Shown here one piece after another: positions 15,201 through 25,627 of a DNA stretch of 64,000 nucleotides. The stretch is from Owenia fusiformis. Taxonomy: Eukaryota > Annelida > Polychaeta > Sabellida > Oweniidae. Position 1 is the first letter of the stretch. Each line of letters starts with the position of its first letter. The notes beneath the pieces are model-generated. The model saw nothing but the letters and a program-made list of their open reading frames with translations, was not told where the DNA came from and made no database searches. The position numbers and the translations under genes are program-made. The stretch covers positions 3,667,341 through 3,731,340 of the forward strand of contig CAIIXF020000008.1 of the NCBI GenBank assembly GCA_903813345.2, written 5' to 3'.

Positions 15201-18200
15201 TTTAGTTGGAGGCCATGCGATTAATAATAGGGTTTGACGATTTTATATTAGAAGCTGATATGATAAATAAAGAATTTGAAAAGGTATGTCCCATATGTAT
15301 GATATGTCTCATGCAAATGATGAATCACATTCCCCCTTTGAATACGGCGATCTCATTTTTTCAAATATTTGTTCCGTAAGGTAAAAGTCAATATATAATT
15401 CAGACTTGTTAACTATAAAATGGAGTTTAGATATTTGAAATTAAACTCATGTAATATCTCTCGTCATCGGATACATGATATACACATTCAGAAAGTTATG
15501 GCAACGGCATCATATATCTTCAGAATTTCTCAGGAAGATACAACCGAAAGGAAATTCATTATGCTAAATGTTAACCTTCTTCTAAAGCCACTGTATCGTG
15601 GGCTTTGTCCAAAGATAAATTCCTGCATGTCGTAATCCGCCATTTTTCCACATCACAATTTGAATTGCGAGTTTTGGTCTTATTACTTCACCATAAATTT
15701 CAAAACACAAATGAAGTGATCAATGTATCTGTTCACATCTTCTGGATCGCTATCTTAGAATTTACGGCCAGTTACTAATGTCAGACATTAACAACATTTC
15801 GTCCAGTTTTCGAATTTCGCCATTTTCTTGGAGCCGTTTGTTTTAATTTGAAATCATGCAATATCTCATCAAGGAGCCGAGCCGGTGTAAAAGGGTAGAA
15901 GGTCCTATTAATTTATGGTCCTACTCTCCATTGATTTATATGGTGACCTCTTTGTGCTCTTTCCCTTATTATCTTATACACATCAGGGTCATGAGGGCCT
16001 TTAAAAGGGGGGACCATAATCCCTGGGGGACCATAATTTCTTTCACACCGGTCCCATTTTAATTAATGATTTATTTATATGGCGATCTTTATATTCAATA
16101 AAATTATGAACACTGTCACTTTGCATTTTGTACATTATTAGAAACAAGGTATAAATATTTAATATTTAGGAATTTCATTTTTCTTGGCATCACCGACTAT
16201 CATAACTATGCCCCTCTACCTTGATTTTCTCATCAAAAAGGTTCATACAATTATTTGTGGCCCAAGCTTTGAAAAATAAGTGAGGCAAAAAGAACCACAG
16301 ATAAGTAACTCTTTTCACGTAAAATCAAGGGGTAGAGGTATGCTCTACTTGTTTTGATACAAGTGTGTCCTTTATTTGTCTGTTTCAGTCGTCTGCATTT
16401 TTGCAATTCAAAGAGCTACATGTACAAAGTAATAGATTGTTATGTTTTGTTTTATTAAAATTAGTCAATAGCGTCTCACATACTCTTTTGTAGTTAATAA
16501 TCACCAGAGAGCTGATGTTTGAAAATGTGGTGGCAAGCATGCGCTTTCTGGCAAATGAGAATTTTCGAAAAATCGGCAAGTTATTCACTGACGAAAAAAG
16601 GTACATAAGAGAAGTATATATTTCTACATTATATAGGAGAAGAGCGTCGAAGGTGTTCACTTCTTATTCTGCGTATCTCAAGAACTATGCATCATTTTGT
16701 ATAATTTAGATAACTCTTGGGTTAAAATATTACAAAGGATTGTAATCGATATGATGAACTGGATTGAACAAATGTTTCTCTTAAACCAGTTATTAAAAAA
16801 ATTCTGAAAATTTTACACATCATCATCTCTTGAATGATTACAGTTTAATTTCAAATATACATATATTGTTTTAGAAAACACATAAGACACGTTTTTATTC
16901 TTGGTATCACGTTCGGAATGAAATGAAACATCTATCCAAACCTCATTTGAACAAAACGACATATACACAACGTGTTTAGGTCTCTCAATATTGTAATTCT
17001 ACAAAGGAAAGTTTGGTTGATTTAAGAAAAGTATCTTGTTAATGAACTAAAAGGTTTATCTTAATTTTGATATATTTATTGGGGTTTTTATCTTAATTTT
17101 TTGAATACTTTTTGTTAAATCATCCAAATGTTCCTTTATATAACTATACTATTGAGAGGTCTAAGAAAATGTTACATGCTAGTTTGTTCCAACAAGGTTC
17201 GGAAAGATTTGTTATTTCATTCTCAAGAATTGGTAGAAGGGAAGAAAAAACAATTGCACTAAAAATCATTGTCAAAATTGTTGTCAATCAGTGACCATTA
17301 CAGACTGTTTTTCACAAAACGTTTTCTACAATTGGTTTAAAATGATAAGTTTTTCATATTGTTCCTCAAATATTCCCGAGTTTGTTTGTTTGTTTAGTGA
17401 AACACCCTAATGTAACTTGAATTTTTATCAATCCCTAAGATCTGTTCTGCCTCCAATAATATGCATGCCTTCCAATCAAAATATACTGTCTTAATTGTAG
17501 CGAAGTCAGTAAAGAAATACCACCCCATACTGTAAATGCTGCATATTATCCTACACTAAATATGATGGGTAGGTTCATTATTTACTTTTTGTTTCTAACA
17601 TAGGATTACTATACTAGTCAGTTGCCATTTTCTAGGTCAGGGCTACATGGTCATTTTGTGTCTACCGATTCAAATAATACCAAGCCCCGCGATTCTATTT
17701 CTCAACAATTGTATTTCGATATTCGTGTTTTTATCGTTTCAGTATTTCCAGCCGGATACTTACAACCTCCCTATTATCATAAAAATAATCCGAAGTAAGT
17801 CATTTTTTATAAATGATATAAGGTTGAACTGAGATGGTATATTTTTAATAACGGTGGAGTTATAGGGCCAATGCAACGTCGTATATTAAATCGGTATTTG
17901 AATGAGGTTAACTACATGTTTAAATATGGTGAGAAATTACTCTTGGCTTAAGAAATGACGGGGTAAAATCACTCGCCAAACAATAAATGGTTCTTTGATA
18001 AGTATAACTATTACATCAAAATAAAAGCATGGTCGTAACATTTAATCTATGAGCAAAAAGCAAAATTGCAAAATAAGCGATTGATTTTCGTTGCATGCTA
18101 TGTATATATGATATCTGACTGCTGGGAAGATTCGTCAATGTTGCATGTATAGTACAATGCACTGTAATATAAATGATGTACACAATTATAGATATCTCAA

Positions 18201-21200
18201 TTTTGGTGCGATCGGAATGACCATTGGACATGAGATGACACATGGCTTCGATGATCAAGGTATTAGACCATGGTATGAAATTCCTAGGACGCCTAATGTA
18301 GGATCTGGTAACACAATATACCGCAGCGATGTTTGACTTCATATTGACATACCTAAACATGTCCAGTATTGTTTTTTATTACAGTCGTTTAACATTCCTC
18401 GGGCTTTTGGGATGAATTATGTGTGTTATTAGCAGGGGTAAAAAAACTTAGCAAAAACGAAATCCCTCTTTTTACAATTTGGAGTACATACTGCTGCAGA
18501 AAATTATATGAAATAAATTTTGATAGTATGTTTTCTTCCTCAACTATAAATTTGACGTTATTTTCCTTAAAAATACAAACAAATTACGTTATCAGTAGGT
18601 CAACATTTTGAATTGTTTCTTCGCTATTTGTAATGTAAATGGTATCGATGAATCGTTTTCATATAAGAATGATATCGGGGTCTTAATGCGTTTTGAGATA
18701 TGAATTGTCAGTGTCAGGGGTCAACTATCAATGAATGAGGATTTATTGCTCTTCTTTGACTTACTGTGGCTATGGCTAAAACTATTTTTCCCTTGGAGGC
18801 TGCTCAATTACAAAACAACGACCAAAACCTGGTCGAATTCATGAAGTTTTGAGAAAAAATGGTTTTGATTTTCATCAAAAATATTATGATAGCCAACAGT
18901 AATGCCTAAGAAGATATATATATAACCATCCGAAAAGTTAATGATATGCAGCAGTAACGTCAAAAGAGAACAGCAAGGCGTTCGATTGCATGTCTCTTAT
19001 AAACTATTAGACATACCCTCTGAATATATAAACGCTCTAATTGTATTGTATTCTTTATTTACCTCTTATATAAGAGAGTTACAATTGTACATTAATTGTG
19101 AATTAATACATAAATAAGAAAATAGATAAATTATTTGCTCATGTTTATGAAATGAGCGAAGTTGCGAGCGTTGCTTGTCTCTTGATATACATTGAATGAA
19201 TTATTAAGACAGCTTGCAATGCAAGATCGTCGTTTGTACAATTTAAGATCAGATTGATGCGATCCTTAACACTACTTGTATCGTTATATTTATAGATTTC
19301 GTTTAGTGCTAACCTTTCTTCAACATACAACTCGCAATGGCAAAGAAAATGTTCGATTGATTCAATTTCATTTAAGTTGCAGACATTGCACAATCGACCA
19401 TTTTCTTTTGAGATATCCCACTTTTTGTGACCGTTTAGACCTAATTGACCAGTCATTAACTTCACAACAGTTGTAAATTGTTTTTTCAATCGTGGCATCC
19501 TTTGACACAAAACATACCAGCTATTTGGAATTAGACATGAGTGACCATTGATAAAATAGGATAAACCTTCGTATATCATGCATCTTATTCGAAACATTGA
19601 TTCTTGTAGGTCTCAAATTCGACATTTTACTAGACGTTTCCAACTACTTTTGGAGATCATTTGTCCATCTAACATTAGTTTTACAATTTCCAAAAGATCG
19701 TATTTCCTGGCCGTGCACCACATGTGTGCGATGGGGGATGACATTTTAATTCCTTTAAAGTCAAATTCCATAAGTGTCATTCGTAAAATCAACAGTCTTT
19801 TATGTTGTTGCAAGGCAAACTCAGTAACATCCATGTGAACATTAGTTTTGCTGTATCGATCTGGTATTCTATACCTTCCCATCCAAGTGGCTCGTAGGCT
19901 ACGGGGCATTCCGCCCATTCGGGAAAGGATTGTATTTTCCTGCCAATACTTCTAAAACATTCAAATAGATATATATGTTACACGTGGGCCATTGTTTTAT
20001 GTTTTATAAAACGTAGACGATTATTTCTTGTTTGACCCCTGACGATGATAGGGATAGTTTATTTGAATAAAACTTTCAAACTGTAAAAACCTCATATGTT
20101 TGAAACTATGATTTTTTCTAAATAATTCAGATAATTTTGTTGAATGTGTATGACAAATATTTGAAAAATGAACAAAAAATAATAAGCACATTTATGTATA
20201 AACACTATAGGCCTAATTAATTACTGAAAACTACATTGTAATTATAATTAGTTTCGACTAAATGATGATCAAATTTATTGTAATTATGTTTAGATTAACG
20301 ACTTGCGTCTTCGAAAAATTCGAATTAAAATGTTTGCGTTTTTGACCCTTGTAACGAGAGACACATTTCTACCCAAAAAGCCCGACGTTTCTTCAGCAAA
20401 CGTATTTTTAAATGATAAAAAACATGGACCTCCTTAGATATTGGTTCTCATGTTGCTGTGCTATATTGTGCTACGGATTCTTCATATTTCGGAATCATAC
20501 CATGGACTACTGTTTACACATAATCTCGGTACTGCGTATCGTTAAAATAATTTACTCCCAACAGCATCTTCTAAGAAAATATTTTCATCATATTTTCAAA
20601 CATTTTAGCACAAGTATGCATGCTTATCAATATATTTTCTCAATTAACCAATTTGTTTTCAGGTAGATTGTATGACAAAAACGGAAACTTATTACAGTGG
20701 TGGCCAGATAATGTCATTAAAGAATTTAAGGATCGTGCTCAGTGTTTCGTAAATCAATATGGGAATTTCACAATACCAGAGATAAATATGAATGTAAGTA
20801 ATTTTAAAAATATCATTCACCAAAATGGAGATGTTCAAATTTTATATATGATTCCGATTGTGATTCGATTTTAGATTTCTGTGTAAGTGTATATATTTTT
20901 ATATCAAAATGACTAGGAAATAATTATACTTGATTTTAAAACAAATTAATTTTGTGTCGCCGTCTCCGTTTTTAACTTTTGATCCCCCATGCTAGGGAAT
21001 ATAAGATTAGGGGATTAAGAGGCTGTATTATCCCCAAAACTGAACGACAGAATTTCGGGTTTTTGCACATTGAAAAATTATTATTTTGAATTATAAGAAA
21101 ATGGTAATTATACACCCCTCCCTATAAATTTACATCATTTCCAATACCTAAGTTTTTACAAATGGTCGGACATCAATGACAAATCCGATGAAATTTTGAA

Positions 21201-22566
21201 TTCTTTCATTGCTCCGAACCCATTATTTCACAATATTAGGCCATGGAAGTTCAAGGTCACAACACACAGAAGGTCAATGTAAGGTCGATATTCGATTCAA
21301 GCTCCATAAATCTAAAAAAAGTTAAGATGTCAATATGTTACTTTTTGTGTTTAGGAACTACTAGATTATAGTATCCTGTGTTACTTTTAAGGGTGCTAAA
21401 CAGGTCAATATGTCAACTGATTGATAAGTCAAAGGTCCCCTAACCAAAGTTGAGAATTATAAAATAAAAAATATTTCATCTTATTTAAAGTAAGACTTGG
21501 AAAGAATATATAATTAATAAGATCATAAGATTGTATATTTTGTTTTCTATTTTTAGGTAAATGGCATCAACACCCAAGGCGAGAATATTGCTGACAATGG
21601 GGGTTTAAAACAAGCATTAATGGTATGTTATGTAATTTTCCAAATGTTATTTAAAGCAGGAGGCTACCTATTTATTATAATATTTCCTATTCCTTTCCTG
21701 TAAATGTGATCGTGCCTGAAGTTAATCCGATGAATAATTCCATTGGCTGTTATTAAAGGCATATAGGAGTTGGGCAAAAGAACAGGATGGAAAAGAAAAG
21801 GGACTCCCTGGGTTGGATCTGAATAACGAACAGCTTTTCTTTCTCAGTTATGCTCAGGTAATTATAACCCGGAAAGTCATCGGGGCTGACGTCTCCAGTT
21901 ATTCAATATAATATTACTGCAAAACATTAGTTAGAAAGATAAGAGTCGGAAAGAATTTACAAGCTTTATTCGGCAATTGATGATTGGTTTCTTCAACATA
22001 AAGATACAAGTCACCACGTACTCCTTAAAAACGTAAAATGTGCAGTGTTTATGCGTTTCTTATGTTTTATACCTCTGCTTTGATCATTTTTTGCTTTTTA
22101 TCAATTCTTTGTAGACGTTTTGTGAAATGGAAAAACCAGAGTCTTTAATAAACTTGGTTAAAACGTTACCGTACCCACCTGGAAGGCTAAGGTACAGTTC
22201 GCGTATATTTATATACTATATTACACATAATGTGACCTCAGCGGCCCATTACATATTTCATGCATATCATTAAGCTATTATTTTGGAATAATAAGATAGT
22301 CAATCAATATGATTTTCTGGATTTGTTTTGCATTAACTATTTGCTTTGATCGAATACGTATCCATTAACATCAGACACCATTTAATTTATCCAAGTGCAT
22401 GATATTTTGGCTTTAAACATTCATAACGATAGTATCATTGCATCACTTGCGTTTCCTTCATTCCAGGGTATTAGGAAGTCTACACAATTGTCCCGATTTT
22501 TCCGAAGTGTTCAACTGTAATAAAGGGGACAAAATGAATCCTATAAACAAATGCAAATTATGGTAG
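253..22566 (+). CDS. VWA-domain M13 metallopeptidase (neprilysin/ECE-like), 24 exons, complete
   Basis: Secreted zinc endopeptidase of family M13 with an N-terminal VWA domain. Exons: 253-340, 2481-2608, 4538-4819, 5695-5890, 6448-6495, 6944-7105, 7458-7541, 8253-8467, 8935-9141, 9643-9729, 10020-10153, 11516-11618, 12809-12940, 14446-14544, 15206-15283, 16494-16600, 17501-17568, 17743-17794, 18192-18259, 20663-20793, 21557-21622, 21759-21857, 22115-22191, 22467-22566. All junctions are GT-AG, phases match, and the sum is 2811 nt (936 aa plus stop). Seen: a hydrophobic signal ending DGLCAEE (residues 1 to about 25), VWA (about 30-231), the M13 N-terminal motifs DVCLTQEC and [27 protein letters not shown], zinc motif HEMTH (770-774), GENIAD (831-836) and the C-terminal CKLW. 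Neprilysins normally have a cytoplasmic tail and a transmembrane anchor; none is visible here. The residue matching neprilysin His711 is Tyr898. AATAAA lies at 22787-22792. Transcript support was not available; the exon model is manual. Confidence 0.9.
640..880 (-). pseudogene. Mariner-like transposase fragment in intron 1
   Basis: The reverse strand reads [13 protein letters not shown] and then, after a one-base frame shift, [13 protein letters not shown]. These are the second and third catalytic-aspartate regions of mariner-family DDE transposases. The frameshift and missing flanks mark it as a dead fragment. I could not place terminal repeats. It lies in the 2.1 kb first intron of the M13 gene (341-2480); the rest of that intron shows no other recognisable content. 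Confidence 0.72.
2778..3860. mobile_element. Non-autonomous Tc1/mariner-like element (TIR) in intron 2
   Basis: The left end reads ACAGAGTGAGACAAAAAGAC and continues ACCCACC. The right end, reverse complemented, reads CCGCGTGACACAAAAAATGA and continues CACCCACC. The ends are inverted and flanked by TA on both sides, which fits the TA target of Tc1/mariner elements. A partial internal copy of the TIR sits near 3640-3660. No transposase frame is visible in about 1.08 kb. Confidence 0.6.
5012..5592. mobile_element. MITE-like inverted-repeat element in intron 3
   Basis: The left end AGGGTATCAGATAAGTCCCG is inverted at the right end as CGGGACTCATTTGACACCCT, with a few mismatches. The similarity continues inward through the CCAAGGTAACAT and ACGTTACTTTGAACGACC stretches. 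About 580 bp with no coding capacity. No clear target duplication was found. Confidence 0.55.
9304..9617. repeat. Two-copy direct tandem duplication (157 bp unit) in intron 9
   Basis: Copy 1 spans 9304-9460 and copy 2 spans 9461-9617. They are nearly identical; for example CTAGTAAAG versus CTAGTGAAG and ATTTATG versus ATGTATG. Head-to-tail with no spacer, so a recent local duplication. It lies just upstream of the exon 10 acceptor (9642) without including it. Confidence 0.92.
9735..9812. repeat. AT-rich microsatellite (AATAT/ATA)
   Basis: Simple AATAATATAAT-type repeats directly downstream of exon 10 of the M13 gene. No gene content. Confidence 0.75.
10244..10600 (+). repeat. Dispersed intronic repeat, copy 1
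   Basis: Begins near AGGTATCGATATGGTGAACT and continues through TAGTGCAATTGTTTTTTTGT, CTACCAATTCTTGAGAAATG and CTTTCCGAACCTTGTTGGAA to CTTAGACCTCTCAATATTAT. The same string of motifs, reverse complemented, occupies 17130-17390. A decayed direct copy starts at 16725. The short open frames in it are similar between copies but resemble no known domain. Confidence 0.7.
10610..11515 (+). repeat. Minisatellite (54-58 bp unit) built from the exon 12 acceptor region
   Basis: About 16 units of the form TTGTCATATATCCTCGTAAT, then TTATTTTACCCTTTGCGTC, then CAC/CAG-TGTTGTAGCCAA. The first units are exactly 54 bp, giving an 18-residue repeating open frame at 10616-11071 that is not a gene. Units nearer the exon are 56-58 bp. 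The array runs straight into exon 12: the real junction TGCCTCCAG/TGTTGTAGCAAA is itself one more diverged unit. Upstream units mostly read CACTGTTG (acceptor AG lost); units from about 11224 on read ACAGT, keeping AG. Confidence 0.9.
11775..12660. mobile_element. Imperfect inverted-repeat element in intron 12
   Basis: The segment AGAGTAGAGTTATGGTTGCT-ATGGTAACATGACATCACAA at about 11862-11902 is inverted at 12563-12620, where the reverse strand reads GGTAGAGTTAAGGTTACTAT and on to GTGACTACACAATACC. About 0.9 kb, no coding capacity. The outer ends are uncertain. Confidence 0.5.
13338..14310 (+). repeat. Three-copy tandem repeat (unit about 355 bp) in intron 13
   Basis: Starts recur at about 13338, 13689 and 14046 with GGTCAATTA or GGTCAATATGAAG. 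Each is followed by TTTTGCAGGATATTT, GTGATTTTAAGCATTTTACT, CCCCCAATTCAATTTTGAG, a GAAAGTATGACAG block, and (copies 1-2) CTTCTTCAACAGTGGGGTGG. The third copy is truncated and has a poly-C run near 14130. No coding sequence was recognised. Confidence 0.88.
15870..15960 (-). repeat. Dispersed repeat shared with 53250-53330
   Basis: The reverse strand carries GGTCACCATATAAATCAATG-GA-AGTAGGACCATAA and CCTACCCTTTTACA-CGG blocks over about 72 bp. These match 53255-53328 on the + strand with few mismatches. It lies in intron 15 of the M13 gene. Family unknown. Confidence 0.7.
16725..17390. repeat. Inverted pair of the 10244 repeat in intron 16
   Basis: A decayed copy begins near TGTAATCGATATGATGAACT (16742) and runs to GTTTAGGTCTCTCAATATTG (about 16998). 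A better preserved opposite-strand copy runs from about 17150 (TTGAGAGGTCTAAGAAAATG) through TTCCAACAAGGTTCGGAAAG to TTGTCAATCAGTGACC (about 17295). Together they form an imperfect foldback. No known transposon family was recognised. Confidence 0.62.
17501..22566 (+). other. M13 catalytic core (exons 17-24)
   Basis: Eight small exons carry the catalytic half. Exon 17 (17501-17568) gives VNAAYY, the Asn-Ala substrate-binding element. Exon 18 gives [12 protein letters not shown]. Exon 19 gives [16 protein letters not shown] with both zinc histidines and the catalytic Glu771. Exon 20 gives the QWW and QYGNFT segment. Exon 21 gives GENIADNGG with zinc ligand Glu832 and Asp836. Exon 22 gives [17 protein letters not shown]. 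Exon 23 gives the PPGRLR stretch. Exon 24 ends KCKLW then TAG. In a gap-free alignment to the known neprilysin motif from the active-site Cys to Arg717, His711 aligns to Tyr898 and Arg717 to Arg904. The core otherwise looks functional. Confidence 0.88.
19030..19955 (-). pseudogene. LINE-type reverse transcriptase 3' fragment in intron 19
   Basis: Reading the reverse strand from about 19955 down to 19148, one frame is open except for a single TGA near 19610. The C-terminal part carries C-x2-C...H-x3-C as [20 protein letters not shown], the zinc-knuckle-like tail common at the end of non-LTR retrotransposon ORF2. Only this terminal part is present, as expected for a 5'-truncated insertion. It is followed by an A/T-rich TTGTATTGTATTC stretch. 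Clade not determined. Confidence 0.7.
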
Positions 22567-23705
22567 AATATTGAACGATGAAGTGAGTGGGTCTAGAATG
22601 ACTGGATGCAGATGCTTTAAAATATAGTAGTGGAGATTTATGATTATGATATCAAGCCCTTGGAAATATAATTTGAATCTTTGAATTTTTATTTTTATTA
22701 TGTTCATTCTAATAGTGTATATATTTAAGGAAAATTCTGCACTACTTTAAGTTCAATTAAAGTTTATTTAGATCTACAGGTTGTCAAATAAATATATTCT
22801 CTCCCTCTAAGCCTAAACATCCACACCATGTTGCAGAACTTTTTGCCAGTATGATCACGAATTGTTCTTTAGCACATTAAAACTAAGCTTGATGGAGCAA
22901 CTCCACGAGATGACTAGCTCAACAAGATGTACTTGTATTTTGGAAATTGAGATGGGAGAACATATTTATTTGATACCCTTAAATATAAATATGAATACAG
23001 ATACATACGGGATATACATGATATACCATCTTGATAGATTGTAAACTACAGTATTTCAATTCCACTTAGCTTAGTTTTTTTATGTAACTACCTCTAAATG
23101 GTTACATACTTGTTAAAGTTTCCAACTTTTTGTGGACAGTGTTATATTTCTTTTCGATGCAAACGAGGTCGTGACATTTAAACCAAAATTTATATCGACA
23201 AAGAACTACATATCAGAACGTTAATACAATTTATTACATACTGTATTCGAAACACAAATAACCTACAAAATAAATATGTTTGGCATAGGGAATACACCCA
23301 CCAGGGTATTAGCTACACGAACAATTTGCGAGGTGAAGATAATATAAGATTCCCTCCTGATAAGGCTAAAGTATACTCTATAAGTTATATGTAATATAAT
23401 GAATATATATAATGGATCATAAAAACGTATACTCCAGAACTTATATATAATATAAGGAACTTAAGAAAGGAATATAAGAATTTATATGTAATTATAAGGA
23501 TAACTATATATGTAATGTGTAATGTAAGGATAAGTTATAAACAATACTAAGGAATAAGTATAAATAATACAACAACGTACTCTCAAACTTCATGAAATTA
23601 TATTAAAATCGTTAGGGTGAGCCAATAATAAAATACCAAGTAGATTCAACAATGATAAAAATATACATAAAATAAATGCAGAAATGTATCGTTTCTATTT
23701 TTCAT
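22567..23705. other. Intergenic, M13 3' flank
   Basis: AATAAA at 22787-22792 is a likely polyadenylation signal for the M13 gene. From about 23340 to 23600 the DNA is AT-rich with loosely repeated TATAAGGA/AATATAAG words. No coding sequence was recognised. Confidence 0.5.
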
Positions 23706-23708
23706 TAC

Positions 23709-25163
23709 CCACGCCTAACCATCGCGTAAGCAGGCGTCACCGTACAGCGTCAAAAAATACAGTAGTACAGTTTTCTGTACGGTGACGAAAATTAACTGAG
23801 TTGAAGCAAAAACTATAATGAGGGTTTTAAAAAGATTAATTAGATGAAAATAAATACGATTTCGGGTGTAATGAAAACAGCATTCTCTTAGGAATGGTTT
23901 TAACTTTCTAATTATGATAAAAGTTTTTCGAGCACTGCTCGAATTTTTTCTGACTGGATCGGCCCACATAATCGACTCGAGAGAAAAATGGTGTTTTTCA
24001 CTTTTCGTTTGGTTATTATTTTCCCTGTCGTCTGAGAGTATGGATTATTTTTATGAGAATATGTATTTGTTATCTACACATTTTAGAACAGATGAATATT
24101 CGGCAAATAATCATTCAGTGTATTTATTTAAAAAAGATAAGAACTGTACGGTGACGCATCAGCTGTACGGTGACGCTTCCTTAGATTTTATGAAGTGCTC
24201 TAAGCTTACTGTTTGAACAAGAGGTAAAGAAGCGTCAGATCTACATGTACATTATCACTGGTAAGTATCAAGCGACAGAAGTATTAATTTCGATATTTTT
24301 AGTTTTCATGGAATTAACTATTTGAAAGTTGACGTAATGCTTTGGTATCATTTGAACTAAACCAGGCTTTTCTCATATGACTAACAAAGATAGCCTACAC
24401 AGCCATCTTTACCCCATGCAAGATATTGCATCTTTCATCCTAAAAAGTTACACGTGCAAGATGAGATTTACTTGTGACAGCCCTTGTTTTAAAACATCAA
24501 TAACATAGCAACAAGAGAGTTTTTGGTTTCATGATCGATCTTTACCGTATCATACATTTCCAGTAACCTTCCATTAAGCTGTGGAAGATATCGTTAAACT
24601 GTAGCGCCCATGCACTATATATGAACAAATGATCATACTCCAGAGTTTCCATTTCATACAATCATTTAGTTCATCAAAGCATAGCGTCACCGTACAGCTG
24701 GTGCGTCACCGTACAAATTTGATCTTTTTTAAATATACATAATGAATGGTTGTTTGCTGAATCTTCGCCCGTTCTAAAATGTGTAAGTAACAAATACATA
24801 TTCTCATAAAAATAATCCATACTCTCAGACGGTAGGGAAAATAATAACCAAACAAAATGTGAAAAAAACAACCTTTTTTCACTCAGGTCGATTATGTGGG
24901 CCGATTCACTCAGAAAAAATCCGAACAGTGCTCGTAAAACGTTTATCATAATCAGAAAGTTAAAACCATTTCTAAGAGAATGCTGTTTTTATTTCACATG
25001 AAATCGTATTAGTTTTCATCAAATTAATTTTTTTAAACCCTTGTCATAGTTTTTGCTTCAAAGCAGTTAATTTGCGTTACCGTACAGAAAACTGTACTCC
25101 GCTGTACTGTATTTTTTGACGCTGTACGGTGACGCCTGCTTACGCGATGGTAAGGCGTGTTAC
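23709..25163. mobile_element. Large foldback element A (arms about 480 bp)
   Basis: The left arm (23709-24190) starts ACGCCTAACCATCGCGTAAG and contains several copies of CTGTACGGTGACGC. The right arm (about 24672-25163) is its inverted copy, ending at CTTACGCGATGGTAAGGCGT. The spacer of about 480 bp holds GTATCAAG, TTTCGATATTTTTAG, CAGTAACCTTCC and CATACTCCAGAGTTTCC, all also found in element B (54254-55475). Both arms hold an open frame of about 90 residues (23914-24216 + and 24949-24674 -) with similar peptides. No known transposase was recognised. Confidence 0.8.
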
Positions 25164-25627
25164 CGTATATTACAAATACATCTATATTCATTAGGCTGGA
25201 AACCCGAACATTCTCACAGTCCAGCTGAGTTGATCCCAACACCAAAGTATGTTCACTGTTCAAGGGCCACAATCTCTCTTGATGCACAGTGTGATGCATA
25301 AAGCACAACCGACTATGAATCGCAGATAAGCAGTTTGAGTTATGGGGAGACGTGACTATAGGAATGAAATACTTCCATTACCGCGCATGCGCTGAAATCC
25401 GAACCAAGTTTAATCGAATCCCGCGCAGATTACCCGTTCACTGAATAACTAAAACGCTACGAACTGTAGTGCAGCTGCATCAGGTAATGTCATGCTAGCA
25501 TTTGTGTATTCACTGATAAAGATGTTTATGCTTACAAACAGGGCTATAACTAGTCAATTCAAGTAGTAAAATACACGTAGAGGTCGTAGAATAAAGGGGA
25601 GGTCGCCAAAATCGTATGTGATTCACT

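Noticed and set aside
19145-19955. Minus-strand protein-coding host gene
   Set aside because: It shows a non-LTR retrotransposon ORF2 tail with an in-frame stop and lies within an M13 intron.
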